Below are positions 1 to 9,556 of a stretch of DNA of 64,000 nucleotides, in pieces. The translations under genes were made by a program, and so were the position numbers. The notes under the pieces were generated by a model. The model was not told the origin of the DNA and made no database searches. It saw only the letters and a program-made list of their open reading frames with translations. Numbering within the stretch: position 1 is the first letter of the stretch; each line of letters starts with the position of its first letter. This DNA is from Oscheius sp. JU75 (Eukaryota; Nematoda; Chromadorea; Rhabditida; Rhabditidae). The stretch spans positions 3,224,001-3,288,000 of the forward strand of contig JASJZC010000006.1 of assembly GCA_037178855.1 (NCBI GenBank), read 5' to 3'.

Positions 1-1064
1 CGCAACATTTTGTCTTTGACATTTTCTTACCCTTCACTGCTTTCGATAAACGTATGATGACAGTTATTACTGAAAGACTGATCTATAATCATGTGCAAAC
101 AACGAATAGATTGGAATTTTCTTCCGCATATACTCTCCCCATCCACAAATCCTATAATGAAGGGATTACTTATTCCCTATTTTAGACTCGGTTCTCTTTG
201 ACGCATCCAGCTCCACGTCAGTCTGTCATCTGACTCTCCCGCTGTTTTTAGTTTTTTTTTTAAGGATAGGTAACTTTGCTTTTTCTAGGGGATTAGTAAC
301 TGAATGTGGGAATTGGGAGGAGAAAAAAACGAACGGATTAGAGAGATCTTTAGTAATAGAAGTTTGGTATTTTGGAAAAACCTGACAGAGATTCGACATC
401 GAGCCAAGTTTCTTTGGAGTCGAAAGTTTGAACTTTGTAGTGAATCTGCCAATTTGCTATTTTATAAAATTTTTCTTCAGTATAGAATTTGCCAGCGTAA
501 GATTGCGTACACATAAATACTCTAGCAAGGGGCAACGAATGAACCGAGCAGGTTGATTTTGATAGGTCTTTAGAGCTTTACAGCGTAGAAATTAAATAGA
601 CCATCTACCATAAAAGGTCTAATAGAAGTCCGTGCCCTAATTGAAGTTCCTTCTATTATAAGCACACCCCTACGGGGTATTTGAAATATAGAAGCCTATG
701 GACTAGAACTTTTATGGTAACAAAAGTTGCTTGTCCACTTCTTCATATGTTAAGTTTTCAGAACATCCCCCGAGTGATACCTCCCGAGGGCTTCAGTCAC
801 TACTACCCATACGGAACTGTATTCCCTGGAGAGGACAAAACTCCTCCTAAAGAGTCATCGGATGAAGAGCTGACAGAAGCAGATCACGTCACTGTGATTA
901 TAACGAAAAACGTGAGTAGACGTTAACATATCTAATTCAACTGTTCTAGGGAGCTGTGGGTGGTGATGTCGAGGCAATAAGTGCAGAAGAATCGTTGAAG
1001 GCAGGGTCCACAGGGAAATAGTGATGGTAAATAAAGTCTTCTGCCATATAAAGCTCTTCATTTT
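1..1064. other. intergenic, no supported gene
   Basis: Only short ORFs in A/T-rich sequence. The 81-codon plus-strand ORF at 681-926 has no recognisable domain or splice context. The last part is the 3' flank of the minus-strand membrane protein gene. Confidence 0.5.
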
Positions 1065-3405
1065 TCACAAATATTCTAAATCTCCACATTCTCCACTCTG
1101 GCTTGATACTGACTTGCCGGCGCGTCTCTTCTTTCAAGGTTGTGAAAGCTACGTGGGGCTGGAGTTGAATCGTACTGGACAGACACAATCTGCGGCATGT
1201 TAGGAACATTGTCATCTGTACAGAGTCCCGGGGAACAGATTCCTCCAAAGGCTTCTCTGAAAACAAATTGACTAAACGAGAGTCAAAGGTTACCGATAGG
1301 CCGGGAGAAAGAGACACGTCGAGAGAAACAGAATCAGTGGGAGCAGGAATCGTAAGAGGATGTAGAGATTGGTTAGAAAGGCTGCAAGTGATGGTTCTAG
1401 AGGTAGCAGCAGTACTTAAAAGAGTATTTCTATTGCTAAAAGAAACTAAATACCTCCCCGAATCAAAGGACCGATCGCAACAATCTGCGTGAACAGCAGC
1501 GCTCCTCCCAGTCTCGAGTAACCTGCATAGACCGGGAGTCCTGGATATACAGCCTCTGGAGACGGACGAGTACAAATGCAGAAGATGAGGACAGCACAGA
1601 AGAAGAGAACAATCACGGCAATGTAGGCTATTATGTGAGAGCCGAAGATTATTATGCGGGCAAAGTCTGCGATCTCTTTGCCAAAAACTGAAAGCATACA
1701 GGCGCATGCGATCGTGTAAAAGAGTAGAATAAGGACGTAGATGCTGCTGAAGGAGTAATTTAGATCCCTAAAAAGATAGACGTGAACGATTATCCACTCA
1801 CTCTTCGATGCCTTGAATTGTTCCTCGCCTTGCCGAAGCTGACTGATGAAGGAGGTAAGCGGCTAGAGAGAGCAACAAGGTGAGATGGAACACGTTTTGG
1901 AGGTATTTTTCTGATTCTTCGAGAGTGTAGAAGCTGAAAACGAATCTGTTGATTCTAATATCTTTACAATTGGCAAAAAGCCTCCGTCTGCGACACATGT
2001 CTTTACTAAAGCGCAGTGGTGTCGGTCCGTCCGTCGTGTTAGCACAATATCCTGTCAACACTAATACTCAAAACAGCTGACGAGTCATTTCATGTCAAGA
2101 GACAAGAGGACAAGGTTAACTGTAAAAGGCAACTTTAGCTACTGGGGAAGCGGCGAAGCCGTCTACTATCCATTTTAAATCAAGACAAAAGGGCTGCTAA
2201 GCTACCGTCGGCAGCTGGTTCTAAGGAAAACTACGAGAAGAAACTCTCATCCCATTTGCAGAGGAGCAGACCGCGCATTCCATCAAATGTTCTCTCTCAA
2301 TCAGAAGCTGCACAAGGAGATTATGAAGATCGCGGAAGTCAGTCAAAACAGGTACTTTTCACCCTATTTTCATCATGCAAAACATGTTCAAAGATCCGAG
2401 TCCGATCGACTGTCGAGAATCTGATGTCAGTCTTGTGTCAACTCTACAAATCTAGGATAGCACTTGCAAAGATGTTTGTGGACTTTCTGTCAAGTGTTAT
2501 CCTAGATTAGAGTTGACATGACAAGTCAGGAGAGCCAACCAATTCTAACTACAAAACGATCACTAGGACGCTCCGCAAGGAGCGTAAGTGACTGGTGCTT
2601 TGATAATCTGGGAAGACATGTTGTTAGATAAATTTGGAGGATATGGTTTAGACTCTTGTTCTGTGACTTGCGTGACGGTCAAAGCTTTAACTTTATTGTC
2701 TTTTACCATCTGAAGCCTAGAGATCCGCCGCTATTTTTATAAATATTTCTTTTTCTTGTCTATCAGTAGCTCGTGTTTTCCCGTTGTTTGGCTATGCTGT
2801 TCTCATTGTCCCTCCCGAAAGTATTCCATTCCCAATATAATACTGGGAGGTCTATAATGGGAGTCAAGATCTCTCTATTACTAAAGTGCAAGGATTCCCG
2901 TCTGTCCGGGACGACTCGCTAAAAGCTGGCAAGTCATGGCATGTCAATGGTTTCGTTGGCAAATCAGACTGGTTGGTTTACAAGGTAGTCAGGTGAACAG
3001 TAATTTCGGTGAATATATTCTGGAATTAGGATGCAAATGACGTAAGCTCACAACTCTTTGCTGTCCGATCTCTCGAATCCAATTGACAGAGAATGAATGA
3101 GTTCTACTGGTAGAAGAAGACTGACAGGCGCCGCCACTGGCATCATGAAACTCTTCGTCAAGTCTCTGTTCATCCTCAGTGAAGCAACCCAAAATAATAT
3201 GCAGAAGATGAGAGCTATTAGTATGACTATTAGGGAGGCGACATCCCCTAAACTGAGGTTTCTTGAAGATTCTTCGAGACTCACCTAAGCTCGCCCAATC
3301 CTCCACAATTTGAGGAAAGAGGCTCTGATCACAGCTGAATCCCTTCCAAGCATTGCCGCTACAACTGACACTCTTGTACCTGATGTCATCCATTTGAGGC
3401 CACAA
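1065..3405 (-). CDS. multi-pass membrane protein, family not recognised
   Basis: I infer this gene from exon-like blocks joined by very short GT-AG introns. Readable exons (minus) are about 3405-3285, 3247-3108, about 2012-1802, 1767-1454, 1414-1294, then a tail ending at TGA 1065-1067. Introns of 37 nt (3248-3284), 34 nt (1768-1801), 39 nt (1415-1453) and 37 nt (after 1294) separate them. The 3247-3108 exon holds a hydrophobic helix (ASLIVILIALIFCILFWVASL). The 1767-1454 exon holds two to three helices (YVLILLFYTIACACMLSVFG; AYIAVIVLFFCAVLIFCIC), and the 1414-1294 exon one more (LYILLRFLLPLILFLSTCLFL). A hydrophilic tail of about 45 residues follows. In total about six membrane segments. The phase between 3108 and the exon near 2012 does not match, so an exon may be missing there. 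The N-terminal segment is duplicated at 20.6-21.1 kb. Function unknown; a chemoreceptor or channel-like protein is possible but unsupported. Confidence 0.45.
2437..2517. repeat. inverted repeat, small MITE-like element
   Basis: The left arm GTCAACTCT plus AATCTAGGATAGCACTTG is mirrored by CAAGTGTTATCCTAGATT plus AGAGTTGAC. The stem is about 27 bp with a loop of about 25 nt. A degenerate second copy lies at 13230-13293. Confidence 0.6.
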
Positions 3406-3557
3406 AAAGGTATAAACTGATCAGTAGAAATGAGAGCCAGCCTGCGAGGTTGCCCCGACGACGCGTCTTTTCATTATGATGTCTGATTGTTGGCGGTCAT
3501 CTCCCTCATGATTACGACTGAAGTATAAAGAGTAGTTCTGTTTGTAGGAATTAACAA
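3106..3557. repeat. segmental duplication, copy 1 (pair at 20656-21110)
   Basis: About 450 bp nearly identical to 20656-21110 in the same orientation, with a few substitutions. It carries the N-terminal exons of the membrane protein gene and their 37-nt intron. Homology stops at the end of the exon (…CTTCTACCA on the minus strand) at one side and near 3557 at the other, where FAAH-derived sequence begins. Confidence 0.8.
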
Positions 3558-3571
3558 TGGTATGCTCTCTT

Positions 3572-3951
3572 TAGTAGGGAACCACCCGCAGCAATCAGGG
3601 CAGCTTCTCCTCCAGTCGAACCGCCCGGAGGCTTGTTCTTGTCCAGAAGATGACTGATAATACCGTAGACGTGATTAGCACAATTAAAAGTCAAGCAGGA
3701 CTGGGGCACGTTGGTCAGAAAGGAATGGCTCCTAAATAGGCGGATTTCTTGTTGTGACATTTGAAGTCTGAAGGGGGACCTCTGTTCGTGGGTTGAAACA
3801 TGTTTTGTACCAAAGGTTGGGTCAAAGTGAAACACATAAAAGGCATCTTAGAAAACGAAAGTTGAGCATTTGATTGTGATCTTATAGTAAGTTCGAAACA
3901 TTCAAAGATTATTTCGACAAAAGTGCAGCGGAACGTATTTCCGTTGGGAGA
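3572..3951 (-). pseudogene. truncated FAAH exon copy (pair at 14353-14734)
   Basis: Nearly identical to 14353-14734, the FAAH exon that carries the amidase signature, plus upstream intron. The readable peptide includes TNVPQSCLTFNCANHVYG and PGGSTGGEAALIAAGGSLL, then runs into unrelated sequence before the second catalytic serine (GGSIR). Relative to the parent it has a 4-nt deletion (CAGACAGAAAGG to CAGAAAGG). Without the rest of the gene it cannot be functional. It abuts the other duplicated segment at about 3557-3572. Confidence 0.8.
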
Positions 3952-3991
3952 TAAAGACAGACCTTGTCTTGTGTGAGGTAAATAATAAGGA

Positions 3992-4050
3992 GTTACGATG
4001 GCCGAGTCGTAACCTCAAGATGCTCGATCTGCTGGTTAGACTAGATCGAG
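3992..4050. repeat. two adjacent hairpins
   Basis: GTTACGA/TCGTAAC (3992-3998 with 4007-4013) is followed by CTCGATCT/AGATCGAG (4023-4030 with 4043-4050). The first loop reads TGGCCGAG, like a tRNA A box, so a tRNA-derived origin is possible. The rest of 3952-4700 shows no gene. Confidence 0.4.
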
Positions 4051-4711
4051 ATCTTATTACTAGAAAAGCACCCCTTTTTCTTCAAACAAAATTTATTCAG
4101 CCTTGGGACTCAATAGGTCCAACAATCTGATAATAGATGGGTAACTCAATACGGGGAAACAGAAGAAAACAATAGAATAGAACTCTCGACTCTAGATCGA
4201 GCGAGAAAAACCGAACAACCACAAAAACAACCAGAAAATCCAAACGGTGGCGCTCCGCGCGTAAAACAGAATGGTTACGGTGTGGCGGGTCTTTGAAAAG
4301 TGAAATATGACGGAAGGGACGAAAACGGTTGTGGTTGTTTTAGGTAGAGTAACGAGAATAAAATATCATAGGAATACCGGCTATGTGACAAAATGAAGAA
4401 ATGAGTAATTGAGTTCAGCTCAGTTCAATTTAGATAAAAATTTCCTCTCAAAAACAGCCTAGTAATTCAGTGAACTTTTGTAATATGCTCGAAACATATA
4501 AACAACAAGCAAGTTAGGCTACGCCCCTTCGGGGCTCAATAATAATCTAATTCTTCCAAAACTGCTGGATTTCCAATTCCTTCTGTCCAACTGTTGTGAT
4601 CCTTTCCTCCCACTTCTATCTGTCCGCATTCCCTCTACTCGAGGTACTGTGACAGGAATAACGTCCTCCCAACGAAGCTATCTCCCAAACTGACTCGACT
4701 TGACTTGACAA

Positions 4712-4747
4712 CAATTAGTGTGCGCACAAAATAGTGCACACTAATTG
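4712..4747. repeat. perfect 12-bp stem hairpin
   Basis: CAATTAGTGTGC (4712-4723) and GCACACTAATTG (4736-4747) are exact reverse complements around a 12-nt loop. Confidence 0.65.
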
Positions 4748-4932
4748 GCAATGTTGGCTTCAGACAGACAGACAGAGACGCGAGGACATTTTAAACTAGA
4801 TATAGTTTTTTCGATCAAGTTTTGGTTTCACTAATGATGACATTGTCGCTCATCAGTGAAATATTTTTTTGTTCGCAACGAAAGAAGAAATGAAAGTTTG
4901 TACTGTATTCAACGGGGGACAGAAACCTACGA

Positions 4933-5063
4933 AGACAGATCTGCTTGTCTCTTGAAACATGATTTAGGCCCGGTGCGACCTTTCCCGGGCCTAAAGCGCA
5001 TGACTGGCCTGGAGTGTATAGCAACAAGGACCTAAGCCAGTTTGCAAGACAGATCTGCTTGTC
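4933..5063. repeat. hairpin flanked by palindromic direct repeats
   Basis: The motif AGACAGATCTGCTTGTCT occurs near 4933 and again near 5045. Between them lies an 11-bp stem, TTTAGGCCCGG (4963-4973) with CCGGGCCTAAA (4985-4995). The G/C-rich stem stands out from its A/T-rich surroundings. Confidence 0.5.
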
Positions 5064-5299
5064 TTTGGTGTTACCAGTAACAGTTTGACTGAATCCCATT
5101 TTGCCTTCTCCATGTGAAATACATGATCGGGCGCGAAAGCGCTAGTTTACATCTTACGATCAAAGTTGAAAGTACACTGCTCCGCACAGCTAAAAGCCGG
5201 ATAATCCATTAAAATTGCGGTAAGAGGTCGAGTTTTGACTGAAAACAGAAACGCCTACGTTTTCACTATGTTTACATGATCGTGGATCTTAAAAACTTT

Positions 5300-5698
5300 C
5301 TATTTCATTGAATATATCAGTCTAACCTGGTCGTAAAAGGTAATTTTCCTATACTGTTCCTCTATACTCAAGAGGTCAGACATATTCGAATTGAAAAATC
5401 CCACTAACATTTGATCAACGAATTCCTGACATTCTCGACCAGTTCGCGATTGTTTTAGCATGTAAACACTGATCTCCAAAATAGATTTTCTGTCTTTAAA
5501 CCCACCCAAAGTCGTTCGAGACCGTTTTCTGGAACGGGGAGGTTTGAAAACTAGATGATTTTTTACTTGACTGTTGGCGATGATTGAGGGTAACTGGGGC
5601 ACTTTTCGGTCGTTAAAATTGTCAATGGACAGGAAGTAAGAATTGAGATGAGAAGAACACATTAGGCCTCTTGATCTGAATGTGTAGAAGGGATCCAC
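5300..5698 (-). CDS. unrecognised 132-codon ORF
   Basis: An open minus-strand frame of 132 codons with a basic middle (PPRSRKRSRTTLGG) and a plausible helical end (RECQEFVDQMLVGFFNSNM). I recognise no family and see no clear splice sites linking it to the kinase-like gene just upstream on the same strand. In A/T-rich sequence a frame of this length can occur by chance, so this is a weak call. Confidence 0.2.
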   Translation of the reverse strand: MDPFYTFRSRGLMCSSHLNSYFLSIDNFNDRKVPQLPSIIANSQVKNHLVFKPPRSRKRSRTTLGGFKDRKSILEISVYMLKQSRTGRECQEFVDQMLVGFFNSNMSDLLSIEEQYRKITFYDQVRLIYSMK

Positions 5699-5843
5699 TA
5701 AACAGTGTTCGCGGGATGAGAAAGATAGAAATCCTAAAATTCAAATGTAACAACGGTATTTGCTGGACTTTAACACCTTTAACCAAAAAACGGATCAAAA
5801 AATAACAGGTGTATTGCAACAGAAAGTACCACAAGGGGAACAT

Positions 5844-7052
5844 TCACATGTTCTGAAGGATTTGGACGACACTGCTCATCGAAGGCCTATCGGCAATCTC
5901 GGTTTCGTTGATCCAACACTCTTTGATAAGGTTGGCCAGTCCTTGGTCAACATTGTTATCGATTCTGGGTCTGTTTCCCTCTACCAGATGCTGTTTGAAC
6001 CTGTTTTCGTTCCCCACCAGCCTCTCGCATGCAGGATCATCTTTGTAAGGCTTCCTGGAAGAAGGATACAGAATGTAAACTAGCCACTCACTTTCCACCA
6101 TGCAACATCGACCAAAGAACCAGAGCGAATCCGTACACATCGACGGAGAAAGTGTATTCTGTTGTGGCATGGCTGGAGATCATCTCCGATGCTCGGTAGT
6201 ACAGCTCCTCTCCCTTGCTTCAAGGATTTTCATTTTATTTGTTGATCATATAACGTACTTTGCAGTATAGATATTGCCCTGATCTCCAACACGTGCGTAG
6301 CCAAAATTGCCGAGCTTTACTGTCATTCCGTCTTGTACGTAGATACTGAAGTGGTTTTGATGAAACCATATAATAAAACCCACTTTCTGGTACGAACATC
6401 TCTGTGCATGACGTGTAGAGAATGACAATACTCCAATGCTAAGGCGAGTTGAAGAGCGAAGGCCTTCACCAGTGGAAGAGGAATTTGATTGCGAGAAGCA
6501 TCGAAAAGAATTCAGTGATTCGGAGTGATCGAAAGGCTTACAAGCGTCAAGACTCCCACCGTCGAAATTTCCTTCCATTATAATGGCATTGATGTCCTCT
6601 CGTCTACCGTTGGGTGCGACGAAACCCAGAACTTTCACGATGTTGGCGTGAACGAGCTGAAAATCGGCTCATCCCTGTAGGTAAAAACTGACTTGTCCAG
6701 AAAATTGAATCTCCCTGGCAGGGTTGTTAAAATCTGCAGCAAGCTGAACAGCAGCCGCAACTGCTGGTTCCAAATTGTAATAGTCTCGTAACTGACGAGT
6801 GATCTCGTTCCTGCCACCGAGATACTTTAGCAGGGCTGGTCTAAAACCAATCCTTGAAATAGTAAAAGTAGACTACAATTACCCAAAGTATCCTCGTAGA
6901 CGCATGTTCTCACAAAGCAGATAGTATCCCTGTCCATTCCTGTCGACTGTCTGAAGCACCTTGAACCTTCCAAGCTCCGTCTCGTTGTAGGTCTCAATGT
7001 CCGGATCTATGGTAGCTGTGACAACTTCCAGAGCAGGGTCGTAGGTGAACAT
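5844..7052 (-). CDS. tyrosine-kinase-like pseudokinase B
   Basis: A protein-kinase-like domain spread over short exons: 7052-6883 (start ATG), 6840-6693, from 6656 onward through 6246, then about 6170 to stop 5844. Splicing 6656 after a 36-nt intron gives QLVHANIVKVLGF, the N-lobe strand beta-4 region. The catalytic loop MHRDVRTRN is complete only after removing a 38-nt intron that ends CACTTCAG. The activation loop start reads KLGNFGYAR, so the DFG aspartate is Asn, and the beta-3 lysine position appears to read AVQLAAD (Gln). The C-lobe shows DVYGFALVLWSM and CWINETEIADRPSMSSVVQIL. A frame shift near a T run (about 6495-6510) separates GGSLD from the helix containing FALQLALALEYCHSLH. Family knowledge: loss of both lysine and DFG aspartate usually abolishes catalysis. 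It lies head-to-tail with the paralogue at 7478-8652. It could be a pseudogene if the shift is real. Confidence 0.6.
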
Positions 7053-7477
7053 TCTGGGTTCTAAAGAATCCTTGTTTTTTTTTTGAGCTGAAATTATGAG
7101 TTAGCACAAAGATATAAATAAAACAAAAAGGATTGAATCGATGGCGGGATCGATTCTCACTATTAATGGCAAAACGATGCTAACTGAGGGGATCAATTGT
7201 TTTCGCAATGAGGAGGAGGAAGGAACAGAAGAAAGACAGCCTGATAATGATAACAGCGGATAGAAATCGTTACGAAACACTGAGACACAAACAAGAGTGA
7301 GAAATTGGAAGCTCGCTTCGAAAACCAGGCGACCTTTTGGATAAATGTTGTAAAAATGGAGAGGTCTCGGATCAATTGGTTGTATGACTGTTTCTTTGGC
7401 CTCTTATCAAGAGTCGAGAGAGTAAGTAGATAGCATGGAAAGAGCCTGGCACCGATGAATCACTGAAAGTTCATTAA

Positions 7478-8652
7478 TCAATGAGGATGATTGTTGGCAA
7501 CGTAGGCTTCAATCTCGCTCAAGGTGCATCTCAGAGGCTCCTCTTTCATGATGTTCTCCTCGTTGTCACGTAACTCAGTCCTCCAACAGATGCGTATGAG
7601 ACGATGGAAGTCTGGATGTTGGTGGTCTTGCCTTAGAGGTTCTTCTTCTCTTCCTTCCAGCCGTTTTCGGAACTTGACCTCGTGGCCCAGCGATTGTTCA
7701 TTTTCAAAAGGATGTCTAAAACCGAGTATCACAGAGTATAATCTACAACCAAACCGTCCATGAGTTATATAGTACAGAAACATGCCAAAACTGTAGACGT
7801 CGGACGAGAAGGAGTACTTCACAAGGGGATGACCATCCTCTTTGCCAAGAGTCTCCAGAGCATGATAACGCAAATCTTTCTTTCTCCGCTGAAAGAGAAT
7901 AACTTACAGTTTTGAGTTTCGCTGGGATCAGTCTTCCGTGCATTTTAAAAGTTGCCCAGTTTGATGCGTACTCTTCCGTCAAATACAAACACACTGAACA
8001 AACTGATTCAAACTGTAGTAAATGCTTGTGTCCGATCTTCCTTTTTTTAAGATCACGGTGAAGTTCGGCGCGGACTTTGCCGGCTTGGCTCCATTAACAT
8101 TGACAGTTTCTCCAAGCATCATTGTCCACTCTCCTGCAGAGAAAATTCGAAGTTCCTCGAAAACTAAAACCAAATTGAACCTAGCTGTCTCTGACACTCA
8201 CATTGTTCTACATTCGGAGCATACTCGGTCAGTACTCCAATGACAGTCTTCTGATTTCTGCCCTCGCTGACAAAGGTCGAAATTCTCAGAATTTTTGGTT
8301 TGGTTTTTGGTGGTTGTTCAGCTAAACCAAAACTGTTTTTTGAATGCATGACACTATACGGTCGAAGCCAGGTCGACTTCTCGTCCTCGATTATGACTAT
8401 CGTCTCCTATATCCTTTTTCTCCTCATTGGACAGACTTTCCCAAATCCTATCCTCCTGTCCAAAAATGAGGTCCTTGCAGAACACTTCGCTTAAATTGAC
8501 TATTAAACGAAATGTTACAACTTACCCAAACTTCCCAGAAGTCACACTTGCCATTTTGTTGACGGTTTCCCTTCCCTCTGTTATTTGTAACTCATCTTCC
8601 GTGTGAATTGGTATGTTCCAGCCGTTGAAGATCAGAGTGACATGTTCATCTG
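7478..8652 (-). pseudogene. tyrosine-kinase-like paralogue A, broken or error-containing
   Basis: A paralogue of the neighbouring kinase-like gene. Recognisable parts in order: an N-terminal exon ending SGKFG (about 8652-8525), a segment ending ILRISTFVSEGRNQK (8300-8230), catalytic loop ELHRDLKKR (about 8070), activation segment RIKLGNF (about 7945), RYHALETLG (about 7870, the APE-like motif), DVYSFGMFLYYITHG, and an ending at TGA 7478-7480. A 39-nt intron splits THG and RHPFENE. A candidate intron of only 19 nt (GTAAGTTATTCTCTTTCAG on the minus strand, 7880-7898) restores the frame into RYHALETLG. The donor after the catalytic loop appears mutated (GATCGG instead of GT). The DFG is again NF-like, followed by an out-of-frame TTTTAA. 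These defects suggest a pseudogene or assembly errors. Confidence 0.55.
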
Positions 8653-8753
8653 AAATGAGCACTATTTATTCTACCGGTCGCTTTCAAGCGTAAGTCTATA
8701 CCGTCTGCACCTAACCTAAGGTCAAGTTACTCAGGGAAAATTGTCGCGGCTTA

Positions 8754-8816
8754 CCCCTAGTGGCGCAGTCGGTTAGCGAAACAGAAGTATGAAGGTCCGA
8801 TTCCCGTACCGTTAGA
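8754..8816 (+). pseudogene. tRNA-like remnant (elongator-Met-like boxes)
   Basis: An A-box match TGGCGCAGTCGG (8761-8772) and a near B-box GGTCCGATTCC (8794-8804), only 21 nt apart, so the anticodon arm is shortened. No acceptor stem pairs. It is probably a decayed tRNA or SINE head next to a MITE. Confidence 0.4.
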
Positions 8817-8838
8817 CCTTTATGGCGCCCTTGAAAAC

Positions 8839-9052
8839 AACTTGGTAGTAGTTAAACAGGCGCCCCGACTCGATTTTACGCGAAATTGCGTACGACGTAC
8901 GCAAAATATGTCTTGCCGCGAAACAGACAGAAAATGCAAAAAAAAAAAGATGAGAAAAAGAGTAGAAAACGAACAGAAAAAAACCAATTCGCGCCAAGAA
9001 TATTTTGCGTAAAATCGAGTCGGGGCGCCTGTTTATCTACTACCAACAACTT
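8839..9052. mobile_element. MITE-like element with ~40-bp terminal inverted repeats
   Basis: The left end (GGTAGTAG, then AAACAGGCGCCCCGACTCG, then ATTTTACGC) is mirrored at 9006-9046. CAACTT flanks both sides and may be a target-site duplication. The interior is about 120 bp, A-rich, and encodes nothing. This size and structure fit a non-autonomous DNA transposon. Confidence 0.65.
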
Positions 9053-9556
9053 CAGGAAGGTTTCTGCACTACAAGTTGGCCCAGAACCGTGCTTTTCCCT
9101 TAGTTTGCATTTTCCGCGCTCGCTCAACGTCGAGTTCAGATGGGGGACCAAGAGCACAGACTCGCTTTAAACGAAATTTGTTGTAGATTCCGACGGAGTT
9201 GATCAACCTCTGTAGAGTCGTCAATATCGGGAACATGAGCCATTGTCTCTGAGAGAAAGAGGCTATTCCTTCCGTTATCAACACTCCCGATAAGTGTGTA
9301 GAAATGAAATCGGGAGAAATCGCCCTGCCCTGGCCAGACAGTTCTTTAGTCAATTTAAGGTTCTTCTTGTCCTCTTTCCAGCATTATCAACGATTTCTCG
9401 GTAGAGCTGGTGTTCCTGGAAACGGCATGGTCCTTGCCACGAGTTTCCAATTTCTCACTTTTGTTTGCGTCTCAATGTTGCGCAATGTCCTATTCGCTAT
9501 TATCATTATGAGGCTGTTTTTCATTTGTTGCCTCCTCCTTCTCATTCCGAATACAG

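Noticed and set aside
946-1707. 253-codon minus ORF
   Set aside because: It overlaps exons of the membrane protein in another frame; the translated sequence is Cys/Leu/Arg-rich without motifs, while the spliced frame gives clean membrane helices.
9069-9353. 94-codon minus ORF as a missing FAAH C-terminal exon
   Set aside because: It contains no FAAH C-terminal motif such as the GLP-VQ segment.
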